The notes: a model not told the origin generated them from the letters alone. A DNA stretch of 8,445 bases from an uncultured Lachnospiraceae bacterium (GCA_910587095.1 CAJUMJ010000056.1:1-8445), one strand, 5' to 3'; positions 1-5,985 are shown, counted from the first letter of the stretch. Program-made: numbers and translations.

Positions 1-12
1 AACTCTCTAAAA
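1..12 (-). rRNA. 16S rRNA gene, extreme 5' end only
   Basis: Read on the minus strand, the window ends in TTTTTAGAGAGTT. This matches the start of bacterial 16S rRNA, which in Firmicutes typically reads GGAGAGTTTGATCC; the rest of the gene would lie beyond the left edge. The call rests on about 8 diagnostic bases, but the upstream context supports it: a boxA-like element, many hairpins and a tRNA/rRNA-class promoter, all on the same strand. The exact mature 5' end is uncertain by several bases. Many draft assemblies break at rRNA operons, so position 1 could be a contig end; this is inference. Confidence 0.6.
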
Positions 13-374
13 ACGATTTTGACTCCGTCAAAATCCGAGTACTGCTCCGCAGGCTCGGCCTCGACTCTGTCTGTTTTGATCCGGGTCAAAACAAGCACTT
101 GGCTCGGAGCAAATCCCTTCAGGATTAGCTCCGTTTGTACCCTTAAATACTGTTTGTTAGTTTGTATCGTTCGATACTTTTCTGAAAAAAATTCAAATCC
201 CTTTCGGAATCTGGAAGCTCATTTCCTTGGAAATTTGCTTCTTCTCTTTGGAATCTTTTCAGGGTTGCATTACTGTTTATTTGTCAAGGTTCACTGTAGT
301 ATCGCTTTGCGAAACTACTGAAGAACGCTCCGCATTCTTCGCTTTGTGCCGCCATGTTTCAGCTTAAGGCACAA
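13..374 (-). promoter_or_regulatory. Structured leader between tRNA-Ser and 16S rRNA
   Basis: This 360-base stretch has no credible gene. It is dense in short inverted repeats that would fold in the transcript. A 9-bp stem with a 3-base loop lies at 15-35. An 8-bp stem lies at 72-79/86-93. A 5+5 bp stem with one mismatch lies at 106-132, and a 6-bp stem at 164-177. Three tandem hairpins lie at 296-318, 320-340 and 344-374, the last starting at the base after the tRNA-Ser(GGA) discriminator. Such structure is expected in pre-rRNA leaders, where it guides RNase processing and antitermination. I found no convincing separate promoter here, so transcription probably arrives from the promoter upstream of the tRNAs. 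That conclusion is inference. Confidence 0.6.
280..318 (-). promoter_or_regulatory. boxB-boxA-like rRNA antitermination site
   Basis: The minus strand at 293-280 reads TGAACCTTGACAAA. This resembles the Gram-positive rRNA boxA (TGTTCTTTGAAAA-like), the RNA site bound by NusB and NusE/S10 that lets RNA polymerase pass Rho and hairpin pauses. Immediately upstream, at 318-296, is a hairpin with a 5+4 bp stem, one mismatch and a 3-base loop, in the place where a boxB hairpin would lie. The TTGACA within it could be mistaken for a -35 box, but no -10 box follows at 16-18 bases. The identification is by similarity and position only. Confidence 0.5.
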
Positions 375-464
375 CGGAGATGGAGGGATTTGAACCCTCG
401 CGCCGCTATTAACGACCTGCACCCTTTCCAGGGGTGTCCCTTCAGCCATCTTGGGTACATCTCC
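375..464 (-). tRNA. tRNA-Ser (anticodon GGA)
   Basis: This class II tRNA reads UCC and UCU serine codons. The acceptor strands are GGAGATG (464-458) and CATCTCC (382-376), with discriminator G at 375. The anticodon stem CACCC/GGGTG encloses the loop CTGGAAA, which gives anticodon GGA. A long variable arm of about 20 bases and a T arm GAGGG-TTCAAAT-CCCTC complete the cloverleaf. The 3' end is not followed by CCA, so maturation would need 3' trimming by RNase Z and CCA addition. It is the second of two tandem serine tRNAs, 67 bases after tRNA-Ser(UGA). Serine UCN tRNAs are not t6A substrates, so the nearby tsa genes do not act on it directly. Confidence 0.96.
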
Positions 465-531
465 AGATATAGCTAAATACATTTCCATATATTGCCGAGT
501 CAAAAGGATTCGGTCGGAGAGGGATCTCCAG

Positions 532-617
532 CGGAGAGGGTGGGATTCGAACCCACGCGCCCTTGCGGACAAACGGTTTTCAAGACCGCCTCGTTATGAC
601 CACTTCGATACCTCTCC
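532..617 (-). tRNA. tRNA-Ser (anticodon UGA)
   Basis: This class II tRNA reads UCA and, by wobble, other UCN serine codons. The acceptor strands GGAGAGG (617-611) and CCTCTCC (539-533) pair fully, with discriminator G at 532. The anticodon loop CTTGAAA between GCGGT and ACCGT gives anticodon TGA. A long variable arm is present, and the T arm is GTGGG-TTCGAAT-CCCAC. No CCA is encoded. It is the first gene behind the strong promoter at 659-687, with about 35 bases of 5' leader, and is probably co-transcribed with tRNA-Ser(GGA). Confidence 0.96.
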
Positions 618-658
618 GTGTTCGCATCGCACAACCGTTTCGGTCGAGCGCAAGGATT

Positions 659-717
659 ATTCTAGCAAAAACATTTTCCAATGTCAACTAAAATTTTTCA
701 TTTTTTTCAATTTTTTT
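659..717 (-). promoter_or_regulatory. Strong sigma-A promoter with A-tract UP element for tRNA/rRNA
   Basis: On the minus strand a perfect -35 box TTGACA (687-682) is followed by a 17-base spacer and TAGAAT (664-659). A TG one base upstream of the -10 box makes it an extended -10. Upstream of the -35 box are three A-tracts (717-711, 707-701 and 698-694) starting about 10 bases apart. Such phased tracts bend DNA and serve as UP elements at highly expressed stable-RNA promoters. The expected start point near 651-653 lies about 35 bases before tRNA-Ser(UGA). A weak 5-bp hairpin followed by T residues overlaps the spacer. No clear terminator separates this promoter from ispD. Confidence 0.85.
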
Positions 718-731
718 ATTCCGCTCAAAAA

Positions 732-1472
732 TCACGTCACAAACGCCTCCGCAACCGCCATATCCTCCGGCGTGGTGATTTTGATATTCTCATAGGAGCC
801 TTGCACCAGTTTCACTTTATATCCGGTATACCGCTCTACCACCATGGCGTCGTCCGTGATCGAAATTCCGTTTCGCGCGAGATTTTCCCGCTCCCGCATC
901 AGTTCCCTGTAGGCGGAAAGGATCAATTGCGTGTCAAACACTTGCGGCGTCTGAATCTGCCAGAGAAGCGACCGATCCGGCGTCTGTGCCGCGTAACCTT
1001 CGCTGTCCGCGATTTTGATGGTATCCTTCACGGGCATACCCGCTACACAAGCATGGTATTTCTCCACCGTCTCGTAGCAGCGCCTCAAAATCTCTTCCGT
1101 CAAAAAGGGTCTTACCCCGTCGTGGATAAAAATATAACCGTCTCTATTGGGCACCGCCATGTCCCCGTCGTCGATGACCTGAAGCGCCTGATAGACGGAA
1201 TCATACCTCTCCCTGCCGCCCGCGATAACGGTGTCCACTTTGCGAAACCCGTAACGCGCGACAATTTCATCCCGCACATAAACGATATCGTCCGCGCCGC
1301 TTCCCGTAACCAGTATGCAGTCGTCTATCACAGCAGACTCCTCAATCGCATGCAGCGCATACCAGATCAGCGGCTTTCCCCGCAAAAGCATATACTGTTT
1401 CGGCACTTCGCTGTGCATCCTGCTGCCGGTTCCCGCCGCAAGCACAACTGCCGTGCATCTTTGTTTTCCCAT
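732..1472 (-). CDS. ispD: 2-C-methyl-D-erythritol 4-phosphate cytidylyltransferase (IspD)
   Basis: This cytosolic enzyme joins CTP and 2-C-methyl-D-erythritol 4-phosphate to give CDP-methylerythritol and pyrophosphate, the third step of the MEP pathway to isoprenoid precursors. The 246-residue product is of normal length and carries the family signatures in order. These are LAAGTGSRM at 11-19 with PKQ at 24-26 (CTP loop), GGRERYDSV at 85-93, HDGVRP at 117-122, QTPQVF at 174-179, TDDA at 206-209 and ENIKITTPEDM near the C terminus. The ATG lies 3 bases after the tsaD stop, with an AGGGG ribosome binding site inside the end of tsaD, so the two are co-transcribed and probably coupled. No IspF domain is fused, and no other MEP gene is in the window. 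Confidence 0.96.
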   Translation of the reverse strand: MGKQRCTAVVLAAGTGSRMHSEVPKQYMLLRGKPLIWYALHAIEESAVIDDCILVTGSGADDIVYVRDEIVARYGFRKVDTVIAGGRERYDSVYQALQVIDDGDMAVPNRDGYIFIHDGVRPFLTEEILRRCYETVEKYHACVAGMPVKDTIKIADSEGYAAQTPDRSLLWQIQTPQVFDTQLILSAYRELMRERENLARNGISITDDAMVVERYTGYKVKLVQGSYENIKITTPEDMAVAEAFVT

Positions 1473-1475
1473 ATC

Positions 1476-2531
1476 TTATTCCCCTGTCCGCTGCCGCGCC
1501 AAAGAATCTCCCAGCTTCAATCCGGGAATCGCGTTCAGATCGTATCCGTGCCGCACACCTTTCCGATACTCATAATAACCTGCCGCTCCGATCATTGCCG
1601 CGTTATCCGTACACAAAACAGGAGACGGGTAGTAGAAAGCAACGCCCTGTCTGTCACAAGCTTCCATTAACGCGCTTCGAAGCGCCGTATTGGAGGCCAC
1701 ACCTCCGGCAATGGCGAATTTCTTCATACCGCACTCCGAAACAGCGTGCATGGAATGTTCCACAAGCACATCCACCACCGCCTTCTGGAAAGAAGCCGCC
1801 ACATCCGCCTGACAAATCTTCTCCCCCTTCATCTCGCAGGAATTGAGATAATTCAACACGGCAGACTTTAAGCCGCTGAAGCTGAAATCATAGTCGGAAT
1901 CTCCCACTTTCGCCCTCGGAAACGCAATGGCTCCGGGATTGCCTTCCCTTGCAACCCTGTCTATCTTCGGCCCGCCCGGATAACCCAAGCCGATGGCTCT
2001 GGCCACCTTGTCAAAAGCCTCTCCCGCCGCGTCATCCCTCGTACGACCCAAAATCCTGTATTCTCCATAGTCTTCCACCACTACCAAATGGGAATGCCCG
2101 CCCGAAACGACAAGGCATACGAACGGAGGTTCCAAATCTTTATGCTCTATGTAATTGGCGCTGATATGCCCCTCTATATGATGCACCCCGATCAGGGGAA
2201 TGCCCGAAGCAAAGCTGACCGCCTTAGCGGCGGACACGCCCACCAAAAGCGCCCCCACAAGCCCCGGCCCATAGGTAACCGCTATCGCATCCATATCGCT
2301 CAGATTTTTACCCGCCGACTTAAGAGACTCCCCCATCACCTGATTTATTTTCTCAATATGTTTGCGGGAGGCAATCTCCGGGACCACGCCTCCGTAAAGG
2401 GTGTGGAGGTCAATCTGCGATGATATCACATTGGACAAAACTTCCCTGCCGTTTACGACCACCGCCGCCGCCGTCTCGTCACAGGAAGTTTCTATAGCCA
2501 AAATTGTCACTGTCTCACCGGTGTTGTTCAT
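1476..2531 (-). CDS. tsaD: tRNA N6-adenosine threonylcarbamoyltransferase (TsaD)
   Basis: TsaD transfers the threonylcarbamoyl group from threonylcarbamoyl-AMP to A37 of tRNAs that read ANN codons, forming t6A in a complex with TsaB and TsaE. The 351-residue ASKHA-fold protein starts with the nucleotide-binding segment ILAIETSCDET (10-20). It carries the metal-binding HIEGH motif at 118-122, SGGHSHL at 143-149, the segment GEAFDKVARAIGLGYPGGP, AGGVASNTALR, and CTDNAAMIGAAGYYEY near the C terminus. All expected motifs are intact. The ATG is 3 bases after the stop of the upstream membrane-anchored gene, whose last codons contain the GGAGGAG ribosome binding site. Its partners tsaB and tsaE are in the same window but about 2.6 kb upstream, separated by rimI, a Cys-rich protein, rnz and a repeat region. 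Confidence 0.97.
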   Translation of the reverse strand: MNNTGETVTILAIETSCDETAAAVVVNGREVLSNVISSQIDLHTLYGGVVPEIASRKHIEKINQVMGESLKSAGKNLSDMDAIAVTYGPGLVGALLVGVSAAKAVSFASGIPLIGVHHIEGHISANYIEHKDLEPPFVCLVVSGGHSHLVVVEDYGEYRILGRTRDDAAGEAFDKVARAIGLGYPGGPKIDRVAREGNPGAIAFPRAKVGDSDYDFSFSGLKSAVLNYLNSCEMKGEKICQADVAASFQKAVVDVLVEHSMHAVSECGMKKFAIAGGVASNTALRSALMEACDRQGVAFYYPSPVLCTDNAAMIGAAGYYEYRKGVRHGYDLNAIPGLKLGDSLARQRTGE

Positions 2532-2534
2532 CGT

Positions 2535-3113
2535 CTACTCCTCCACCAGTTCCCAGCCGAGAATTTTCCAGTGCTTATCCTCGTCCTGTCTGAGTACAAA
2601 CTGCTCCAGAGAAGCCACGCGGCCGCCGTTGCCCGGCTGCCTGATGCTGAAAGTGCAGTACAGTCTTGCACAGTAACGTCCGTCCTTCTCAAACTCCTCC
2701 ACATCCGTGCTGGCGGAAACCTCATAGCCGGCAATAGAGTACTGTTTGGCTTTCATTTCCACAATATCTTCCCGCAAATCCGTCATATACTGCTCCTGGG
2801 TCTTGTTCGCCACCAGCTCTGCGTCATAGAGCTGCTGGATTTTATTCGCCAGCAGCGCAAGCTCCTCGTCGCTGTAAGTCTCGTTGTAAAAACACTCCGT
2901 GATCTCGGCATAATACTTGACCACTTCCTTCGGTGTAGGCGGATAATTGTGCTCCAGATCCCGCATCAGTACGCTCTGCACCTCCGATGCGGCCACCGCC
3001 TGCTCAACTTCCTGCCGTTTCTCCCGGTGCCCCAGATAATAATAATAAACCAGAACAATAGCCGCGAGAACTACCACTATGATTACTGTCTTAGCAACCT
3101 TTGAACCTCTCAT
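2535..3113 (-). CDS. Membrane-anchored protein of unknown function (DUF6715-like)
   Basis: This is a 192-residue protein with no catalytic motif that I recognise. A short basic N terminus is followed by one hydrophobic segment at about residues 8-27 (VIIVVVLAAIVLVYYYY region). This would anchor it in the membrane with the remaining 160 or so residues probably outside. The middle is rich in charged, helix-forming residues, and the C-terminal part (from about 130) reads like a small alpha/beta domain ending in WKILGWELVEE. It resembles a family I recall as DUF6715 from Lachnospiraceae; the name is from memory. The start has an excellent GGGGAGGAG ribosome binding site 4 bases from the ATG. It is first in a tight set with tsaD and ispD, with the tsaD ATG 3 bases after its TAG. 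Confidence 0.8.
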   Translation of the reverse strand: MRGSKVAKTVIIVVVLAAIVLVYYYYLGHREKRQEVEQAVAASEVQSVLMRDLEHNYPPTPKEVVKYYAEITECFYNETYSDEELALLANKIQQLYDAELVANKTQEQYMTDLREDIVEMKAKQYSIAGYEVSASTDVEEFEKDGRYCARLYCTFSIRQPGNGGRVASLEQFVLRQDEDKHWKILGWELVEE

Positions 3114-3340
3114 GTCTCCTCCCCTATCCGCTCTGTTTGCCTTTTACCCATATACCGGCTTCTCGCCTCCGTTTACGCTAACCTTCATGCCAAAGCTCTG
3201 CTGCAACCCAAATCGGCCTATGGCGGGACGTCTTTAGAAACGCTTCGCACGCTAACTACCATGATTCCGCTGTGCAAAATCTCAAAATCCACGGACGCAC
3301 AAGTTCGTCCTGAAAAACGCCCGCTTTCGGCGTTTTTCGG
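3114..3340. other. Gene-free stretch between rnz and the tsaD set
   Basis: No open frame here looks like a protein gene. On the minus strand the sequence runs from the terminator-like hairpin (3312-3338) to the ribosome binding site of the membrane-anchored gene. The heptamer TTAGCGT occurs twice on the minus strand, near 3252-3258 and 3176-3182. Candidate promoter boxes for the downstream set are weak, for example TATATG near 3150, with no good -35 box. The stretch may be part of the same dispersed repeat as the structured element at 3341-3421; this is inference. Confidence 0.4.
3312..3338 (-). terminator. Bidirectional terminator-like hairpin downstream of rnz
   Basis: The arms GAAAAACGCC and GGCGTTTTTC pair perfectly over 10 bp around a 7-base loop. 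A GC-rich inner stem and a run of five T's on each strand give a Rho-independent terminator in either direction. It lies about 85 bases downstream of the rnz stop and could end the rnz transcript. It may instead be a structural part of the neighbouring repeat element. Confidence 0.6.
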
Positions 3341-3421
3341 CGTGAAAGTGATTTGCGAAGCAAATCTAGTACTTCTCCGCGAAATGCCCTCTGGCATGAG
3401 CGGCTTGAAGTACTTTTCACG
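3341..3421. repeat. Nested inverted-repeat element abutting rnz
   Basis: An 81-base element folds almost completely on itself. The outer arms are CGTGAAA (3341-3347) and TTTCACG (3415-3421). Inside is a side hairpin GATTTGC-GAA-GCAAATC (3350-3366). A long stem follows, built from AGTACTTC/GAAGTACT (3368-3375/3407-3414), CCGC/GCGG (3377-3380/3400-3403) and ATGCC/GGCAT (3384-3388/3393-3397) with a 4-base loop. The outer arm ends one base from the rnz stop codon. It resembles REP- or MITE-like intergenic repeats. The number of copies elsewhere cannot be seen from one window. Confidence 0.7.
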
Positions 3422-4333
3422 CTACTCACCCTGAAACATGAGCTCCACACTCCTGCCGTCCCTGGCAGCTACCGCGTTCGGGAAAATTTTCTGTACATCC
3501 CGCATATAATCCTCCGGGCGGATCAGCGAAGGACTGTAGTGCGTCAGCCAAAGCTCCGTCACCCCGGCTCTTTTTGCCATCTCCGCCGCCTCATAAAAAG
3601 TCATATGCTTGTATTCTCTGGCCTTCTGCGCCTTGTCGGGCTCTCCGTACATCCCTTCACAGATAAAAAGATCCGCTTCGACAGCATGATTCACGATGCT
3701 CTCCGTCGGTCTTGTGTCCGTACAGTAGGTGACCTTAAGCCCTTTTCTAGGCGCGCCAAGCACCATATCCGGCGTATAGCGGCGTCCGTCTATCTCTATT
3801 ATCTCACCTTTTTGCAGGCGATTCCAGCAGTTTTTTGGAATATTTAAAGCCTTGGCACACTCCACATCGAATTTGCCGATACGATCCACTACAATACTGT
3901 ATCCATAGCAGATGACATTGTGATTGACGCGATAGGCTTCTATCCGGAAGCCGTCAAAAGAAAACGACTGTTCCGCCTCCGCAATTTCCAGACATTTGAT
4001 CTCAAAAGGCAGCTCCGGCGCAATCACCCGAAGAGAATTGACTATTTTGGTCAGCCCTTTCGGGCCAATCAAAAGAAGCGGCTCCGTGCGCTCCGCATTT
4101 CCCATTGTGAGCAGCATCCCCGGAAGACCGCTGATATGATCCGCATGAAAGTGGGTAAAGCAGATCACGTCGATAGGTTTGGGGCTCCAGCCCTTCTCCT
4201 TCATGGCGATCTGCGTTCCCTCCCCACAATCAATTAATATGCTTGTACCGTTGTATCTCGCCATAAGCGAGGTAAGCCATCTGTGGGGCAAGGGCATCAT
4301 TCCTCCCGTCCCCAGCAAACAAATATCCAACAT
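3422..4333 (-). CDS. rnz: Ribonuclease Z, tRNA 3' endonuclease
   Basis: RNase Z is a zinc-dependent metallo-beta-lactamase-fold nuclease that cuts tRNA precursors just after the discriminator base when no CCA is encoded. The 303-residue product has the hallmark HFHADH at 61-66 (HxHxDH). The later metal ligands are likely H138, D206 in YCTDT, H243 in KHMTF and H265 in LTHYS. The substrate exosite insertion is plausible around 165-195. The N terminus LLGTGGMMPLPHR is the variant seen in many clostridial homologues. I start at the ATG at 4333, preceded by GAAGGTAGG, rather than at an in-frame ATG 19 codons upstream, because LDICLLGTGG is the natural N terminus. It follows the small Cys-rich gene by 32 bases. 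Both serine tRNAs in this window would be substrates. Confidence 0.92.
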   Translation of the reverse strand: MLDICLLGTGGMMPLPHRWLTSLMARYNGTSILIDCGEGTQIAMKEKGWSPKPIDVICFTHFHADHISGLPGMLLTMGNAERTEPLLLIGPKGLTKIVNSLRVIAPELPFEIKCLEIAEAEQSFSFDGFRIEAYRVNHNVICYGYSIVVDRIGKFDVECAKALNIPKNCWNRLQKGEIIEIDGRRYTPDMVLGAPRKGLKVTYCTDTRPTESIVNHAVEADLFICEGMYGEPDKAQKAREYKHMTFYEAAEMAKRAGVTELWLTHYSPSLIRPEDYMRDVQKIFPNAVAARDGRSVELMFQGE

Positions 4334-4365
4334 ATCGTTCCTACCTTCTTTTCGCAAAAGGCAGT

Positions 4366-4608
4366 CTACAAAAGCTCCTTCCGTTCCCACTTTGAGACAG
4401 GCACCAAAAATCCGGCCGTCAGTTTCTCATAGCACGCTTCACACAGATCAAAGCTGTGGCTCTCCCCGTCTTTTGAACCGAAGAATCCGAAATCGTGCTC
4501 CACATGAACGCACTCTTCCTTCAAAATGCCATTTTCCACCAACAATTCTTTGCCGCAGGCATTGCAGACTACCTTTGCTAATTCTATCCTTTTTTCAAAT
4601 TTTTGCAT
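4366..4608 (-). CDS. Small Cys-rich (zinc-ribbon-like) protein, unknown function
   Basis: This 80-residue protein has two CxxC pairs, VCNACG (Cys15/18) and LCEACY (Cys56/59), with a further Cys33 between them. The arrangement is compatible with binding one zinc ion in a treble-clef or zinc-ribbon fold. Between the pairs lies an acidic stretch with several His residues (VHVEHDFGFFGSKDGESHSFD). I do not recognise a named family. The start at 4608 is chosen because a perfect AGGAGG lies 6 bases upstream; an in-frame ATG 8 codons earlier lacks this. The gene is 32 bases upstream of rnz and probably shares its transcript, which hints at a role near RNA processing. That role is a guess from position only. 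Confidence 0.75.
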   Translation of the reverse strand: MQKFEKRIELAKVVCNACGKELLVENGILKEECVHVEHDFGFFGSKDGESHSFDLCEACYEKLTAGFLVPVSKWERKELL

Positions 4609-4693
4609 GACAATCCTCCTGTCTCTGATCATCGCCCCGAGCCATGATCAAAAGAATGCGCCGCACTCTCCTCCAATGATTTACACTGTCTTC

Positions 4694-4744
4694 ATTTTAG
4701 CAGACAAAAGGCTTTATAGCAGTGGTAATTGTTCCATCCACTGC
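4694..4744 (-). promoter_or_regulatory. Possible promoter/operator upstream of the Cys-rich gene and rnz
   Basis: Directly after the rimI stop is a 7-bp inverted repeat, GCAGTGG/CCACTGC (4719-4725/4738-4744), with a 12-base loop. It has no T-tract, so it is more like an operator or mRNA-end hairpin than a classical terminator. Two extended -10 boxes follow on the minus strand: TGCTATAAA (4721-4713), overlapping the repeat, and TGCTAAAAT (4702-4694). Neither has a good -35 box. The 136-base gap breaks the otherwise tight spacing of this region, which supports a separate promoter here. Confidence 0.4.
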
Positions 4745-5179
4745 CTATCTCTTCCACATAATCAGGGCATCCTCCTCGGGCTTTTCGTAAAAACGCGGCC
4801 GGATTCCCTCAGACACAAACCCCAGCTTTTCGTACAGGGCGATCGCCGCCTTATTGCTCACACGCACTTCCAGCGTGTAAGCGGCAAGGCCGGCCCGTTC
4901 GCCCGCCTCCATCAAAAAGTGCAAAAGCCCCGTAGCCACTCCCCGCCTTCTTGCTTCCGGCGCCACCACCACGTTGGTGATATTTCCCTCCCCCGCAATC
5001 AAAAGCAGGCCGCAGCCTCCGAGAAGCCGCCCTTCCTCCTCGGCCACAAAGTACGCGGTATCCTCCTTCTCGATCATCTGTAAAAAGGAGGCTGCCGACC
5101 AGGGCATGGAAAAAGTTTCCTCCTCCAAACGACTGATAAAAGGCACATCCTCCGGCAGCATCTTGCGATATACAATCAT
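4745..5179 (-). CDS. rimI: Ribosomal protein bS18 alanine N-acetyltransferase (RimI)
   Basis: RimI is a GNAT-family enzyme that transfers an acetyl group from acetyl-CoA to the N-terminal alanine of ribosomal protein S18 and, in some bacteria, to other proteins. The 144-residue product shows the RimI-specific beginning (EEETFSMPWS, 19-28). It has the acetyl-CoA loop VAPEARRRGVATGLL around 72-86, the likely catalytic Glu104 in LEVRVSN, and Tyr116 in ALYEKLGF. The C-terminal segment SEGIRPRFYEKPEEDALIMW is also typical. The ATG overlaps the tsaB stop as ATGA (5176-5179), indicating translational coupling. The order tsaE-tsaB-rimI is widely conserved in Firmicutes, which supports the call. Confidence 0.94.
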   Translation of the reverse strand: MIVYRKMLPEDVPFISRLEEETFSMPWSAASFLQMIEKEDTAYFVAEEEGRLLGGCGLLLIAGEGNITNVVVAPEARRRGVATGLLHFLMEAGERAGLAAYTLEVRVSNKAAIALYEKLGFVSEGIRPRFYEKPEEDALIMWKR

Positions 5180-5985
5180 TGGGATTTTTCACGCTCCTTC
5201 CCGGCCCGTTCCCGCTCGGCCTGGGAAAGCCGCAGATACTCCGGCGCATGAGCCGCCGCGTCCACCGCCCTGCCCTGCTCATAATACAGCCTTCCAAGCG
5301 ACGCAACGGCCGCTGCCGATTGTCTGGCGCGATGCAGAGGCGCAATCGTATAGGGCGCTTTCACAAGCTCCTCCATCCGCTCCCGAAATACCGGAACTCC
5401 GTCCCCCAAAAATATGACATCCCTGTCAAGCCGGTTCAATTCCTCGCAAATTTCGTCAAAAGAAACCGCGCACTGTTCTTTTATGACTCGCATGTCATAT
5501 TTATGACTGTCCGACGCAACGGATATAAATTCATAAATACCCGTGTATACCTGATTCCTTCTGGCATCCATAAGGGGACATACCAGAGCGTCCGCACCGT
5601 ACATCTGATAAGCCAGCCCATCCACGGTAGGTACGGGTACAATGGGTTTTTCAAGGGCAAACGCCAGCCCCTTGGCTGTCGCCGAGCCGATCCTCAGCCC
5701 CGTAAAGGAGCCGGGCCCCGCCGCAACCGCAATGGCATCCACTGTGGAAAGATCAAGCTCCACCATTTTTGCGATCTCCTCCAGCATTGGCAGAAGCGTC
5801 TGTGAGTGGGTCTTTTTATACTGCACGGTGTACTCCGCGATTAAATTGTCATCCTCAGCCAAGGCCACAGAAGCTACCAGCCCCGAGCTGTCAAGCGCCA
5901 GTATTTTCAAGTTCTCTACCCTGTTTTCCTTCCCCGGAGAAAGCTCTCCGCGCTCCGCTTTCATACCGTCAGACGCGCCGCTCAC
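5176..5985 (-). CDS. tsaB: tRNA threonylcarbamoyladenosine biosynthesis protein TsaB
   Basis: TsaB is the inactive ASKHA-fold partner that dimerises with TsaD to form the t6A-transferring core. Conserved segments include KILALDSS near the N terminus, THSQTLLPML, AVAAGPGSFTGLRIGSATAKGLA and CPLMDARRNQVYTGIYEF. The start is uncertain. A GTG at 5985 overlaps the tsaE stop as GTGA and gives 269 residues, but it adds about 25 residues with no resemblance to the family. An ATG at 5964 has no ribosome binding site. A TTG at 5910, preceded by AGGG 8 bases away, would give a 244-residue protein beginning exactly at KILALDSS. I list the longest form because the overlap suggests coupling, but 5910 matches the family better. 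Confidence 0.93.
   Translation of the reverse strand: MSGASDGMKAERGELSPGKENRVENLKILALDSSGLVASVALAEDDNLIAEYTVQYKKTHSQTLLPMLEEIAKMVELDLSTVDAIAVAAGPGSFTGLRIGSATAKGLAFALEKPIVPVPTVDGLAYQMYGADALVCPLMDARRNQVYTGIYEFISVASDSHKYDMRVIKEQCAVSFDEICEELNRLDRDVIFLGDGVPVFRERMEELVKAPYTIAPLHRARQSAAAVASLGRLYYEQGRAVDAAAHAPEYLRLSQAERERAGKEREKSQ

Noticed and set aside
280..286. TTGACA in the rRNA leader as a -35 box
   Set aside because: No -10-like hexamer lies 16-18 bases downstream on the minus strand, and the surrounding bases fit boxA better.
465..531. Possible second promoter between the two tRNAs (TTGACT with TATTTA)
   Set aside because: The -10 candidate matches only 3 of 6 positions with an 18-base spacer. 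The strong promoter upstream already explains expression of both tRNAs.
315..795. Open frames over the tRNA-Ser genes on both strands
   Set aside because: They run straight through two well-formed tRNA genes and a promoter, so they are not coding.
681..1670. Long plus-strand open frame of 329 codons
   Set aside because: It lies antisense to ispD and the end of tsaD, both certain from motifs. Its translation is rich in Arg, His and Pro without domain character, as expected of a shadow frame.
2571..3104. Plus-strand open frame of 177 codons
   Set aside because: It is antisense to the membrane-anchored gene, which has a strong ribosome binding site and a clear hydrophobic anchor. No binding site or motif supports the plus strand.
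3256..3450. Minus-strand open frame of 64 codons across the repeat
   Set aside because: It overlaps the end of rnz out of frame and consists mostly of the hairpin-rich repeat. It is better explained as a translated repeat than as a gene.
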